Positions 17,712-26,830 of a DNA stretch of 64,000 nt are shown piece after piece (position 1 is the stretch's first letter; each line of letters begins with the position of its first letter). The translations under genes were made by a program, and so were the position numbers. Source of the stretch: Salinarchaeum sp. Harcht-Bsk1 (GTDB lineage Archaea; Halobacteriota; Halobacteria; Halobacteriales; Salinarchaeaceae); contig NC_021313.1 of the NCBI RefSeq assembly GCF_000403645.1, positions 2,685,014-2,749,013 of the forward strand. The letters run 5' to 3'. Below the pieces are notes generated by a model, which saw only the letters and a program-made list of their open reading frames with translations, did no database searches and had not been told where the DNA came from.

Positions 17712-18593
17712 TCAGGGAAGCGCGACCAGCGTGATCCCACCGATTGCGGTCACTGCGGCGACGAGGCGAATGCCGAGGTTCGCCTCCCGGAGCACCAGGC
17801 CGCCGAGCAGGACCGCGACGATGGATTGCACGCTGATGATCGGTGCGGCGACGCTGGCGGAGAGGGTCGCGAAGGATCGCCCGATGAAGTGCTCGGCGAG
17901 CGCCAGCACGCCGCCGAGGACGACGAACTGCGGCAACGCAGCGACGATCGCCGTTCGCTCGGCGCGAACCCAGCCGAGCGGTGCGAGCAACACCGCCGCG
18001 CCGGCAAGTTTGATGCCGATCCAGACGGTCGAAGCGACGCCGAGTTCCTGCAGCATGTAGCGCTGGGAGACGCTGAGCGCCGCGAGAACGAGTGCACTGC
18101 CCAGCGCTAGCTGGCCGGGCGTGTACGTGACGGCTCGCCGAAGCGGAAGGAGGAGGTCCCCGCCCTCGTAGTTCGCGACGTAGACGGCCCCGGTCGCGAC
18201 GACGACGCCAGCGAGCTGGAGCGGCGTCAGGTGCTCGCCGAGCAGTGCGACCTCCAGTGGGACGACGAACACGGGCGCGACCCTCGTAATCGGCGAGACG
18301 TAGGAGACCTCGCCCAGTTCGATTCCCTTGAACATGAGGTACTGCGCCAGCGTGAGCAGCCCGATCGTTCCCACCACGACAGCAACGACCTCCGTCGACA
18401 GCGTCGCCGACCCACTGCCCGACAGCGCCGCAGCAGCGCTCACGGGTGCGTACCAGAGCGCCGCGAACGCGAACGCGACGGAGAGAAAGGTCACGGAGCG
18501 AAACTGCGAGAAGTACCGTTTGCTTCCGAAGAGAACGAGCCCCCAGGCCACTGCGGCGACGAGTGCGAACGCGATGCCAGATTCGGCGATCAT
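17712..18593 (-). CDS. EamA-family (DMT) transporter
   Basis: The 293-aa protein has ten hydrophobic helices in two EamA halves of about 140 aa each. The first half has AVAWGLVLFGSKRYF and later YLMFKGIELGEVSYVSPITRVAPVF, the classic DMT family end of repeat 1. The second half ends with APIISVQSIVAVLLGGLVLRE, the equivalent motif of repeat 2. It is a drug/metabolite transporter with unknown substrate. The ATG at 18593 begins directly before the first helix; longer upstream codons are basic and unlikely. Confidence 0.85.
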   Translation of the reverse strand: MIAESGIAFALVAAVAWGLVLFGSKRYFSQFRSVTFLSVAFAFAALWYAPVSAAAALSGSGSATLSTEVVAVVVGTIGLLTLAQYLMFKGIELGEVSYVSPITRVAPVFVVPLEVALLGEHLTPLQLAGVVVATGAVYVANYEGGDLLLPLRRAVTYTPGQLALGSALVLAALSVSQRYMLQELGVASTVWIGIKLAGAAVLLAPLGWVRAERTAIVAALPQFVVLGGVLALAEHFIGRSFATLSASVAAPIISVQSIVAVLLGGLVLREANLGIRLVAAVTAIGGITLVALP

Positions 18594-18827
18594 CGATTGG
18601 GCCTGCTTGGCGAATCGGTCTGTAATACCTGTGTTTCGGCGGCGGTTTTGCCGATGACTGGTGGTCAGTGCGCCGCAGTGAACGCCGCGAAACGCGTCCC
18701 TTCCACCGCCATTTTTGCCACCGGCCTTGCTTCCGTCCCGATCGTCGCATCCTCGCACCTGCTCGGCAACTTCCCCGGCTAGACAGGAGTCTGCTTTATC
18801 AGTTTTCGAACCGTCTCTTTGGACGAG

Positions 18828-19526
18828 ATGAGTCCACTCGTACCCCCGTCTCCACCTCGTCGAAGCACCGCTCCTGCAACGGGGGAGGAACGGTCGCCCA
18901 CCCCCGGACGCCGCATCCGGACGCTCGTGGCTATTGTCGTCCTCGGGGCGATCTACTGGTTCGGAATCCGCCCCTGGATGATGAACTGGGGGTCGGACGC
19001 AGCGGAACGCGCCCGCCCCCTCCCAGGCGACGACGTGCTCCCCGATCCAGACGGGGAATCGACGATGGCAATCGGCATCGATGCGCCCCCGGAGGACGTC
19101 TGGCCCTGGCTGGTCCAGATCGGGCAGGAACGCGGTGGGTTCTACAGCTACACGTGGGCGGAGAACGCGCTCGGATTCGGCATCCAGAACGCCGACGAAA
19201 TCGTCCCCGAGTACCAGGATATCGCGGTCGGTGACACGGTCCGACTGGCTCGAGAAGACCGGTACCCCGAGACGAAACTCGAGGTGGCGTCGATCGATCC
19301 CAATCGGTCGCTCGTGCTCCGGAGCCCCGACCAGCCGCCGTGGTGGGTCTGGGCATTCGTACTCGAGTCCGTCGAGGACCGGACGCGACTTCTCGTCAGG
19401 GCGCGAATCAGCCTGCCCGAGAACCGGTTGATTCGTCTCCTCAGTCAGGTCGTTCTCGATCCGGTTACGTTCGTGATGACCCGCGGCATGCTCCGGGGCG
19501 TGAAGTCACGCGTCGAGGGGCAGTGA
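18828..19526 (+). CDS. Membrane-anchored SRPBCC-fold protein
   Basis: The protein has 232 aa. One transmembrane segment (about residues 30-48, LVAIVVLGAIYWFGI) is followed by an SRPBCC/START-like domain. That domain opens with ESTMAIGIDAPPEDVWPWLVQIGQ and continues with GFYSYTWAENALG. Such domains bind hydrophobic ligands; none can be named here. The ATG at 18828 is used; an in-frame TTG at 18819 is possible. Confidence 0.7.
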   Translation: MSPLVPPSPPRRSTAPATGEERSPTPGRRIRTLVAIVVLGAIYWFGIRPWMMNWGSDAAERARPLPGDDVLPDPDGESTMAIGIDAPPEDVWPWLVQIGQERGGFYSYTWAENALGFGIQNADEIVPEYQDIAVGDTVRLAREDRYPETKLEVASIDPNRSLVLRSPDQPPWWVWAFVLESVEDRTRLLVRARISLPENRLIRLLSQVVLDPVTFVMTRGMLRGVKSRVEGQ

Positions 19527-19560
19527 CCGACGTCACCGCGAACGGTGCAGCGACCGGCCC

Positions 19561-20532
19561 TTACCCCCGCTGGTCCCACTCGCCGAAGCCGTAGGACTCG
19601 ATTTCGTTCAGACGGTGGCGCTCGGCGTCGGTGAAGGTGAGATCGGCGGCCGCGAGGTTCTGCTCGAGTTGGTCGAGCGTGCTGACGCCGAGGACAGGCA
19701 CGGTCGGCTGGTCTCGGTCGAGCAGCCAGGCGAGTGCGACCGTGTTGCCATTCACTCCCTTCTCCTCGGCGATGTCCTCGAGCACGCGTAGCTTCTGGCG
19801 GTTCTCCGACCGGACGTAGCCGTCGGGAATCGGTCGGTCGTCGCGACCGTAACACCCCTGCAGCGTCGGGGAGTACGGCAGGAGCGTCAGGTCGTGCTGT
19901 GTGCAGTAGTCGACGAGTTCGTCCGTCGTCGGCAGCTGTCCGCCGAAAGCGGCGTCCCGGTCGGGGATCAGATACGAGAAGCGAGGCTGGACGCACTCGA
20001 ACCGGGGAAGGCCCTGTTCGGCGGCGATGCGGTTCGCTCGCGCGACGCGCCAGGCCGGGACGTTGCTCGCGCCGAGATGCCGGACGTTGCCTTCGTCGAC
20101 GGCCTCGCCGAAGGCTTCCATCACGTCGATCTGTGGCGTGTCGGGGTCGTCGACGTGGGCGTAGAGTAGATCGATCGTGTCGATGCCGAGGCGCTCCAGA
20201 CTGCGGTCGACCTCCTGGTGAATGAGTTCGGGATCGAGGCTCGTCGGCACGTCCTGGTAGCCGAAGCCAAGCTTCGTCGCGATCGTCATTTCCTCCCGCA
20301 CGCCCCGGTCGGCGAGCCACTCGCCGACGAGCGGTTCGCTCTCGGGCTCGTCGTAGCCGTCGACCCACGTCGCGTAGATGTTGGCAGTGTCGAGGAAGCG
20401 CCCGCCCGCCTCGTAGTAGCGGTCGAGCAACGCGAAAGAGGTCTCCCGATCGACCTTGCTGCCGAAGTACATCGGCCCGAGGCACAGTTCGCTGACCGAC
20501 TCGCCGGTTGCTCCGAGCGGTGTGGTGTCCAT
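19561..20532 (-). CDS. Aldo/keto reductase
   Basis: The 323-aa enzyme is a TIM-barrel NADP(H)-dependent oxidoreductase. Catalytic residues can be placed: Asp in FLDTANIYATW, Tyr in NIYATW, Lys in IATKLGFGY and His in DLLYAHVDDPD. The cofactor end has LGVSTLDQLEQNLAA (AKR signature GASTLDQLEEN-like) followed by the C-terminal LTFTDAERHRLNEI. The substrate is unknown. The start is the ATG at 20532 (MDTTPLGATG), the usual family N-terminus. Confidence 0.9.
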   Translation of the reverse strand: MDTTPLGATGESVSELCLGPMYFGSKVDRETSFALLDRYYEAGGRFLDTANIYATWVDGYDEPESEPLVGEWLADRGVREEMTIATKLGFGYQDVPTSLDPELIHQEVDRSLERLGIDTIDLLYAHVDDPDTPQIDVMEAFGEAVDEGNVRHLGASNVPAWRVARANRIAAEQGLPRFECVQPRFSYLIPDRDAAFGGQLPTTDELVDYCTQHDLTLLPYSPTLQGCYGRDDRPIPDGYVRSENRQKLRVLEDIAEEKGVNGNTVALAWLLDRDQPTVPVLGVSTLDQLEQNLAAADLTFTDAERHRLNEIESYGFGEWDQRG

Positions 20533-20765
20533 AGCGAAGCGGAGAAAGCGGTCCGGGTAAAGCCCATCTTTCCCGGGTGATAGCGAGGGTTCCTGTCGAT
20601 GCCAGTCGCGGTCAGATCCCCGCTCGCTCGTGGCCAGACCGACTCGACGCACCGATCTACACCGCTTCGAGCGTCCGGCACTGCATCGGCTGCAGCCTCC
20701 TTCGACGATCGTGGCTGCCGCAGAGCACCGCGACGAGGTCCGACGTTCAAGGCGGTCTTCGTCGG

Positions 20766-21206
20766 TTAGCGATCCGAACCGACCTCGATCACGCCTGTCA
20801 GGTCCGCGACGTCGATCCGAGCGATGACGAACTCGAGGCCCTCGGCAGGTCGGTCGTGAACGGAGAAGTACGGAATGTCGAGTTGCTTCGTGGCCTCGAT
20901 AAGCTGGGCGTCGAACGTCGTCTCCGACTGCGTCTCGATCGGCCCCTCGGCCACGACGCTCTTCCACCCCTCCTCGGTATCGTCGTGCACCACGAACGCC
21001 ACCGAATCGGCTGCCTCGACGAACTCCCGTTTCTGTCCCCCGTCCGCGTAGGCCAGTCGGAAGTAGACGTATGGACCGTCCTCGTCGTAGGCAAACGAGA
21101 GCGGGATTCCGTACCCGACGTCGTCTCGTCCCATTGCGAGGACGCCGGTGTGCTGGGTGTCGAGGAAGTCTGCGATTTCAAGGGCGTCCATGCGGTTGCT
21201 ACTCAT
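20766..21206 (-). CDS. Pyridoxamine 5'-phosphate oxidase-related flavin-binding protein
   Basis: The 146-aa protein has a split-barrel fold typical of haloarchaeal PNPOx-like proteins. It opens with DALEIADFLDTQHTGVLAMG, then GYGIPLSFAYDEDGPYVYFRLA and SVAFVVHDDTEEGWKSVVAEGPI, the typical FMN-binding strands. Members bind FMN, F420 or heme; the cofactor here is unresolved. The start is the ATG at 21206 (MSSNRMDALE). Confidence 0.8.
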   Translation of the reverse strand: MSSNRMDALEIADFLDTQHTGVLAMGRDDVGYGIPLSFAYDEDGPYVYFRLAYADGGQKREFVEAADSVAFVVHDDTEEGWKSVVAEGPIETQSETTFDAQLIEATKQLDIPYFSVHDRPAEGLEFVIARIDVADLTGVIEVGSDR

Positions 21207-21607
21207 GCGTGTCCCTTCGGAACACACGACCTTATCTATGGCGTGGTCTCCCAGGTACTGCGGCGGCTGGCTACCGGAGTGCGGTCTTCCGGGGTTCGAT
21301 CGACTCGTTCGCTGGCTCACTGCTTCGCCGATTGCCCGTTCAGAGATCGCCACCCGCCTGGATCTCAGTTTGCTCTGTCGCTTCACTGTTCCGCGAGTTC
21401 GATCACGTCACGGTCCCAGGGCGCATCGACGGTGGAGAGTTCTCTGGCCGCGAATTCCGGGCAGAGCGGCTCCTGAACAGGAAACGTCCGCGACGGGGAA
21501 GTCGACTGCAGATAGCGACGGCGGTGCCTCCTGTGCTCCCTTCACAGCGGTCCTCACCGTCCGACGTTTGACCTGGAGCCACTGGGACCCTTCCTGGGTG
21601 GAACTCC
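21207..21607. other. 401-bp intergenic stretch with no supportable gene
   Basis: Open frames on both strands here are Ser/Arg-rich and lack acidic character. I see no RNA gene or repeat. It includes the promoter region of the PNPOx-like gene on its left side. Confidence 0.4.
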
Positions 21608-22534
21608 TCACTCGAGGCCGAAGGTCTCCGTCGTTTCGATGCGGGCTCCACCATTGACGTCCGATACCGTGATCGTCATCGTATACTCGCCGGCAGGGTC
21701 GTCCGTCGACGTGACGAATGCCCTCGCGTAGATCAGCAGATCGTCCTCCTGCACGCGCTCCCATTCCTCGACCGCGTCATCCACGTTCCAGGTTTCGCCG
21801 TCCGGAGCCTCGACGTCGAACTGGTACCGCAGCACTGCACGTCCACTGTCGTCGGTTGGCGCGTACCCGACCTGGGTGTACACCCACACGTCTTCGCCCC
21901 GAGCGTAGGTTCGACCCGGCTTCGGATCGTAGCCGTCGCCGGCGGGCTCGCCATCGGTGAACGCGACGGTTTCGAATTCGAACATGTGGATCGACACCGT
22001 GTTGGACGCTTCGACGACGTCGTCCCTTTCCCGTTCGGTGAGCGTCATTCGCACCGTATACTCGCCAGACGTCGGAAGGTCGGCTGCCGTCAGGTCGATC
22101 CCCTGGGTGACGAACCCCTCGTTTGGTAGCTCGCCGAGGGTTCCTGCCTGAAACCTCAACGGCTGTTCCGTCGAGAGGACGACCTCGCCGCTCGGGGAGA
22201 CGAACTCCCAGGACGAATCCAGTTCGGGCCCTGACGCCACCGGCGTCACGTTGGATACTTCGACGTATATCCAGACGGTGTCACGCGCTCGGTACGTGGC
22301 GTCTGGCTGCGGGGTGTAGTCATCGAAATGGCGTGCGCGGCGCCTCGTGAATTCGAACGCCTGCACATCGAAGGGATGCCCCGCTGCACCCGCGTCGTCG
22401 CCGTCACTCCCGCTGTCACCGCCAGCACCGCCGTCTCCGGAGCCACCGTCGTCGCCCATGCACCCTGCCAGAGCCACTCCTCCCGCAATCGACGTCCCCT
22501 GAATCAGCAGTCGACGGCGAGTGAGCGTCACCAT
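21608..22534 (-). CDS. Tat lipoprotein with two tandem beta-sandwich-like domains
   Basis: The 308-aa protein has a twin-arginine signal and lipobox (LTRRRLLIQGTSIAGGVALAGC), then a Gly/Asp/Ser-rich linker to about residue 50. Two similar domains follow: residues about 52-175 and 180-308. Each starts with a FEF strand pair, has a P-x-x-x-YRAR/PGRTYARG turn and a D-x-VW[I/V]Y strand, and ends with GEYT[V/M]. This is an internal duplication. No enzymatic motif is visible. It is probably a surface-anchored binding or structural protein. The start is ATG 22534. Confidence 0.75.
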   Translation of the reverse strand: MVTLTRRRLLIQGTSIAGGVALAGCMGDDGGSGDGGAGGDSGSDGDDAGAAGHPFDVQAFEFTRRRARHFDDYTPQPDATYRARDTVWIYVEVSNVTPVASGPELDSSWEFVSPSGEVVLSTEQPLRFQAGTLGELPNEGFVTQGIDLTAADLPTSGEYTVRMTLTERERDDVVEASNTVSIHMFEFETVAFTDGEPAGDGYDPKPGRTYARGEDVWVYTQVGYAPTDDSGRAVLRYQFDVEAPDGETWNVDDAVEEWERVQEDDLLIYARAFVTSTDDPAGEYTMTITVSDVNGGARIETTETFGLE

Positions 22535-23097
22535 CGCGCGGCCCTCCAGAGTTCGAACGGCGCCGTACTGGGAAGACGGTCTCCGCCAATCACGTCCTCG
22601 ACGGTCTCCCGGTCTCCCTGGCGTTCACGTACCGGCTCACAGGGGCGACCGGCCACTTCGGCCGTGGCGACGAGGCCAACGCCACGAGGCTGTCGGCCTC
22701 TACGTGTGATCATATTTAAGAGGAGGTAGCTGGTGCCTAAAGCTACGCAGACGGCTCCCTCTCGACGAGAATACGCGGAAATGTTTTGCCCGCACAATAC
22801 CAAGGTCTGTAGTAGGATCCGACCCTTCGGTCGTGCTTCTTCGCAGGCGGCCATGCTACCTCGCGGGATCTGTAGGCGTTCTTTCAGTGACCGCCGAGGA
22901 CGAGGTCGGATGCCAAAACGTCTGCACCTCGAGCGTTCGCCCGTCGGAATCGTCACCGAAGCAGACTACAGAGCCAGTTCAATAGCGGCCGACGCAGCGT
23001 CCCGTTGGGATATCCTCTCGACGAGCGACCAGATCCATCCGAGACTCCCCAGTCGGTCTCTCGAGTGGAACCAGTGTCGACGAGTGTGCCACCCACG
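22535..23097. other. 563-bp intergenic stretch with a decayed VOC fragment
   Basis: This gap between the lipoprotein start and the histidine kinase stop has a TATA-like CATATTTAAG at 22711-22720 and a GGAGG at 22722-22726. The rightward frame that follows runs antisense through the VOC remnant and into the kinase gene, so it is not called. Confidence 0.4.
22908..22960 (-). pseudogene. Remnant of a VOC (glyoxalase-fold) gene 3' end
   Basis: In the minus-strand frame this encodes FGDDSDGRTLEVQTFWHP. The intact VOC gene at 26364-26729 ends with FADDPDGRTVEVQTFRNP. The match covers the last conserved beta strand with its metal-ligand Glu. An in-frame stop lies just upstream of the conserved block, and no start or N-terminal domain is present. 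Confidence 0.7.
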
Positions 23098-26000
23098 TCA
23101 GTCCACTTTCGGAAGCGTTACAGTGAAAACTGCACCTTCCGGTTCGTTGTCTTCGACCCTGACATCACCACCGTACTGGTCGACGAGCGTCTGGACCAGA
23201 TAGAGCCCGATGCCGGTACCGCTGCTTTCGAGACTCATCTCACCTCTCCCGAATATCCGCTCGCGTTGGGCTTCAGGAATCCCCGGTCCGTTATCGGCGA
23301 TCGCCACGGACACGTCGTCTTCCCGTTCTTCGGCACCGATCTCGACCATCGGGGTGTCCTCGTCGTTGTGCTGAACGGCGTTGTTCAAGAGGTTCCGGAA
23401 CACCGAGGAGAGCATCTCGTTCGCCCGAACAGCGACGTCCGGAACCGGTGCGTCGACGCTGATCTCTGCATCCGGGTGCGCCTCCCGACGGAGGGCGATT
23501 TCGTTCGCGAGTACTTGCTGTAATCGCGTCGGCTTGAGGTCGACCTCCTCCTCGCTCGTCAGCGTCTCGACGTAGTCACGGGCAATCTCTGTTAGCTCGA
23601 CGATATGTTCGCCGCTCGTGAGGATCTTCTCCAGGTGCTCCGCTCCCGCGTCGTCGACGTGGGCTTCGAGTTGTTCGCCCCATCCGAGCATGATCGCCAT
23701 GTCGTTGCGGATGTCGTGGCGAACGACCCGATTCAGCACCTGCAACTTCTCGTTGAGCCGTTCCAACCTGTCTTCGTACTGCTCTCGATCGGTTACGTCC
23801 CGGACCGACGCGAGATCGGCCGGCGCGCCCTCGTACTGGATGCGAGCGGCACTGACTTCGGCGACTCGCTCGCGTCCCTCCTTGGTCTCGAAAGTCAGGG
23901 TATACCGCGACGGCGGCGAGTCAGCATCCCCATCCAGTCGTCGCTCGTACCGCTCCTGGATGCGTCGTCGCTCCTCCGGCGCGATAATATCGGCAAACGT
24001 CATCCCCCGGAGTTCCGCTTCTTTGTAGCCCGTAATGGCCGCCAGCCGGGAGTTGACGAAGACGAACTCCGCGTTCTGGATGATCAAGACGCCGTCGTGG
24101 CTCTGTTCCACCAGCGTCGCGTATTTCTCGCGCTCCTCTTCGAGTTCCCGTTCGCGTCGCTTTCGGTCGGTGACATCGACGAACGACGACATGAGCGCGA
24201 TCGATTCTCCCTCGTCGTTGGTCACGTAGCTCGCCGAGCTGTAGGCGTCGAAGGTGGTTCCGTCGTCGCGAACTGCTTTGAGCTCACCTTCCCAGCTCCC
24301 CGTCTCTTTGACCGCGTCGACGACGCTCGTAGCGGCATTGCACTCGTCCCAGAAGTCAGTGACCGATCGCCCGACGACGTCCGCTTTCTCCTCGTATCCC
24401 CACATCTCACAGAAGGCGGGATTGACCGATCGTAACTCGCCATCGAAGTTCGCGATCGCGATGCCGCTCAGTGCGGACCTGCACGCGTACTCGTAGATCT
24501 GGAGTTTCCGCTCGCGTTCCTTTTGTTCGGTGATATCCTGGAAGACCCCCCGAACGAGGTCCGTCTCCCCGTGTTCGTCCGTGCTCACTTCGCCCCGTGC
24601 ACGAATGTCCCGGACAGTACCGTCGGGGCGGACGATACGCAATTCGAGGTCGTACTCCTCTCCGTCCTCGATTGCCCGGGTGACCGCACTGGCGATGTCG
24701 TCGCGGTCGTCGGGGTGATAGAAGTCGATTGCGTCCTCCAGGTTCGGTTCGTAGTCGTCAGGGACCCCGTGGATGTGACGGATTCCGTCGGACCAGGTGA
24801 GGTCGTCCGTCTCTGGATCTAACTCCCAGACGCCGACGTCGGCGATTTCCTGGACCCGACCGAACAGGAATTCTTTTCGTTCGAGTTCCTGCTCGTGCTC
24901 TTTGCGCTCTGTGATATCGCGGAACACCCAGAGGCGCCCGTAGTTGGTGCCGTCGTCGCCGATGACCGGCGCCGAATAGCGGTCGAAGACCCGGCCGTCC
25001 GTGAGCCGGACTTCGTCGCGACTCGTCTCCTCGGTGCCTTCGTAGAGTTTCTCGACATGATCTCGAAACGCCTCCGGCTCCGCAACCTTGTTCTCGACGG
25101 CCCAGTCCAGCAACGCTCCCTCCGATTCTGCGCCGACCAGTTCTTCAGGGATCTCCCACATTTCGGCGAACCGGTCGTTGTAGGAGACGACAGTCCGGTC
25201 CTCGTCGACGATGAGTAGCCCGTCGATCGTCGTCTCCATCTGTGCTTCCAGCAGCGAGGACTGGTACTCGAGTCGTTCCTGCGACTCCTTCCGGTCCGTG
25301 ACGTCCGTGATGAATCCCTCGACAGCGACGGGTTCGCCGTCTTCGAACACGCCCTGGCCCTGCTCCCAGACCCACTTCTCCGCGCCGTCAGCAGTCCGGA
25401 TGCGATATTCGACGCGGAACGGCTCTCTCGCCGCTACTGCGTCCTGGACGGATTCCCAGACTCGATCGCGGTCGTCGGGATGCACGACGTCTCGGCCGTA
25501 ACTGACCTCGCCGTCGACGAGGTCCGACCGCTCGTACCCCGTGAGTTCCGCACAGCCGTCGCTGACGAAACGCATCGGCCAGCCCCGTTCGTTTCGACAG
25601 CGATAGGCCATTCCCGGGACGTTGCTGAGCAGCGTCCGGAAGCGTCGCTGACTTTCCTCGAGGCGGTGTTCCGCTCTGGCCTGGGTCACCGCGTTTTCGA
25701 TACGGTTGGCCAGGACGGTGAACTGGTCGGAGCCGGACTTCTTCTGGAGGTAATCGGTGACGCCTGCCGAGATGGCCTCGCTTGCAACATCCTCGCTACC
25801 CTTTCCGGTAAATAAGATAAACGGCAGGCCGGGGTGCTCTTCGCGCACGGCTTCTAGAAATTCGAGCCCGTTCATGCCGGGCATCTCGTAGTCGCTGACG
25901 ATGCAATCGACGTCCGCTTCAGCGAGTCGCTCGAGTCCTTCGGTAGCACTGGCTGCCACTTCGACGTCGAACCGGTCGTGATTCCGTTCGATGAACGTGG

Positions 26001-26109
26001 CAGCCATCTCGCCGAAGTCGACGTTGTCGTCGACGTGGAGAATAGAAATCGGCTCCTCGTCACCAGGTGGACTCGAGAAAGTAGTATTCCTGCCGAAGGA
26101 GGCGACCAT
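23098..26109 (-). CDS. Hybrid receiver-PAS(x5) sensor histidine kinase
   Basis: The protein has 1003 aa and no obvious membrane segments, so it is probably cytosolic. The order is a receiver domain (about 20-135; acidic pocket D27/D28, phospho-acceptor D73, T101, K123), five PAS/PAC modules (about 155-775; each ends in a DITE/DVTDRK-type segment), a dimerisation/phospho-acceptor region with VVRHDIRND (H798), and an HATPase_c domain with NNAVQHN (about 909), DNGPGIP (about 939) and GTGIGLYLV (about 964). All catalytic boxes look intact. It is typical of haloarchaeal orphan kinases; no response regulator is adjacent. A symmetric element overlaps its promoter. Confidence 0.92.
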   Translation of the reverse strand: MVASFGRNTTFSSPPGDEEPISILHVDDNVDFGEMAATFIERNHDRFDVEVAASATEGLERLAEADVDCIVSDYEMPGMNGLEFLEAVREEHPGLPFILFTGKGSEDVASEAISAGVTDYLQKKSGSDQFTVLANRIENAVTQARAEHRLEESQRRFRTLLSNVPGMAYRCRNERGWPMRFVSDGCAELTGYERSDLVDGEVSYGRDVVHPDDRDRVWESVQDAVAAREPFRVEYRIRTADGAEKWVWEQGQGVFEDGEPVAVEGFITDVTDRKESQERLEYQSSLLEAQMETTIDGLLIVDEDRTVVSYNDRFAEMWEIPEELVGAESEGALLDWAVENKVAEPEAFRDHVEKLYEGTEETSRDEVRLTDGRVFDRYSAPVIGDDGTNYGRLWVFRDITERKEHEQELERKEFLFGRVQEIADVGVWELDPETDDLTWSDGIRHIHGVPDDYEPNLEDAIDFYHPDDRDDIASAVTRAIEDGEEYDLELRIVRPDGTVRDIRARGEVSTDEHGETDLVRGVFQDITEQKERERKLQIYEYACRSALSGIAIANFDGELRSVNPAFCEMWGYEEKADVVGRSVTDFWDECNAATSVVDAVKETGSWEGELKAVRDDGTTFDAYSSASYVTNDEGESIALMSSFVDVTDRKRRERELEEEREKYATLVEQSHDGVLIIQNAEFVFVNSRLAAITGYKEAELRGMTFADIIAPEERRRIQERYERRLDGDADSPPSRYTLTFETKEGRERVAEVSAARIQYEGAPADLASVRDVTDREQYEDRLERLNEKLQVLNRVVRHDIRNDMAIMLGWGEQLEAHVDDAGAEHLEKILTSGEHIVELTEIARDYVETLTSEEEVDLKPTRLQQVLANEIALRREAHPDAEISVDAPVPDVAVRANEMLSSVFRNLLNNAVQHNDEDTPMVEIGAEEREDDVSVAIADNGPGIPEAQRERIFGRGEMSLESSGTGIGLYLVQTLVDQYGGDVRVEDNEPEGAVFTVTLPKVD

Positions 26110-26119
26110 ACTCTAGTAA

Positions 26120-26149
26120 CTATCAGGTATAGCCGTATAAGTCTGATAG
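26120..26149. promoter_or_regulatory. Inverted repeat over the kinase promoter
   Basis: CTATCAG (26120-26126) and CTGATAG (26143-26149) are perfect 7-bp arms around a TATA-like ATACGGCTATAC on the minus strand. They begin 10 bp upstream of the kinase ATG at 26109. It is a candidate operator or a symmetric core promoter. Confidence 0.4.
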
Positions 26150-26363
26150 CCAATTTCGGGTCGGCGGAAGGTTCTCGCTACGGCAGCGCGTTATGGGCTA
26201 CAGACTGATGCCGTCTAGATCGACCTGGAGTCGACTTTCGACAGATATCTAGCACGGCAAGCGCACGGAGATAGCGACCGCTGTGTCCTGTTCGTATGCA
26301 TCCTCCATGCGCCCCAGGGGGAACGCCGGATCACCTGACTCGTAGCCGGTCTCGAAGCCGGTT

Positions 26364-26729
26364 TCAACGCGTCGAATTCGTCGGCGGCGCCGGGTTGCGA
26401 AACGTCTGTACCTCGACCGTTCTCCCGTCGGGATCGTCCGCGAAGAACTGGTAGATCTCGAACTCGTCGTTCGCTTCGGGCGGGTCGTGTGCGATATCGG
26501 AGAGTTCGCGGTAGAGGTCGTCGACCGCCGCTTCGTCCTCGAGAACCACCGTGACGATCCCCTCGGTGTCCGTCGAGTCCGAGTCGCAGAATCCGACGAG
26601 GAGATTGTCGTACTGGAGGATGGTGCACCCGCCGTCCTGTTCGAGCCAGCGGTCGAACCCGAGTCTGTCTGTGTAGAACGCGGTCACCTCGGAGCGGCGC
26701 TCGGTCCGGAAGAACACGATTCCCGACAT
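26364..26729 (-). CDS. VOC-superfamily (glyoxalase/bleomycin-resistance fold) protein
   Basis: The protein has 121 aa in one beta-alpha-beta-beta-beta pair plus partner. It opens with SGIVFFRTERRSEVTAFYTD, then LGFDRWLEQDGGCTILQYDNLLVGFCD. The C-terminal strand has FADDPDGRTVEVQTF, with the family's Glu metal-ligand position. The reaction is unknown. The start is the ATG at 26729. A degraded copy of its 3' end lies beyond the kinase gene at 22908. Confidence 0.8.
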   Translation of the reverse strand: MSGIVFFRTERRSEVTAFYTDRLGFDRWLEQDGGCTILQYDNLLVGFCDSDSTDTEGIVTVVLEDEAAVDDLYRELSDIAHDPPEANDEFEIYQFFADDPDGRTVEVQTFRNPAPPTNSTR

Positions 26730-26830
26730 GGCCGCACCGACGACCGCGAGGCTCCTGAAGGTACTGCAATTCGGAGCAGGAGCGACTGCCTCCCGAATCC
26801 CTCGTCTCTGGGCGACCTCGTTCGCTCCGC

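Noticed and set aside
22733-23203. Plus-strand open frame after a TATA-like box and GGAGG
   Set aside because: It runs antisense through the VOC remnant and into the kinase gene, and its translation is basic and Ser/Arg-rich, unlike haloarchaeal proteins.
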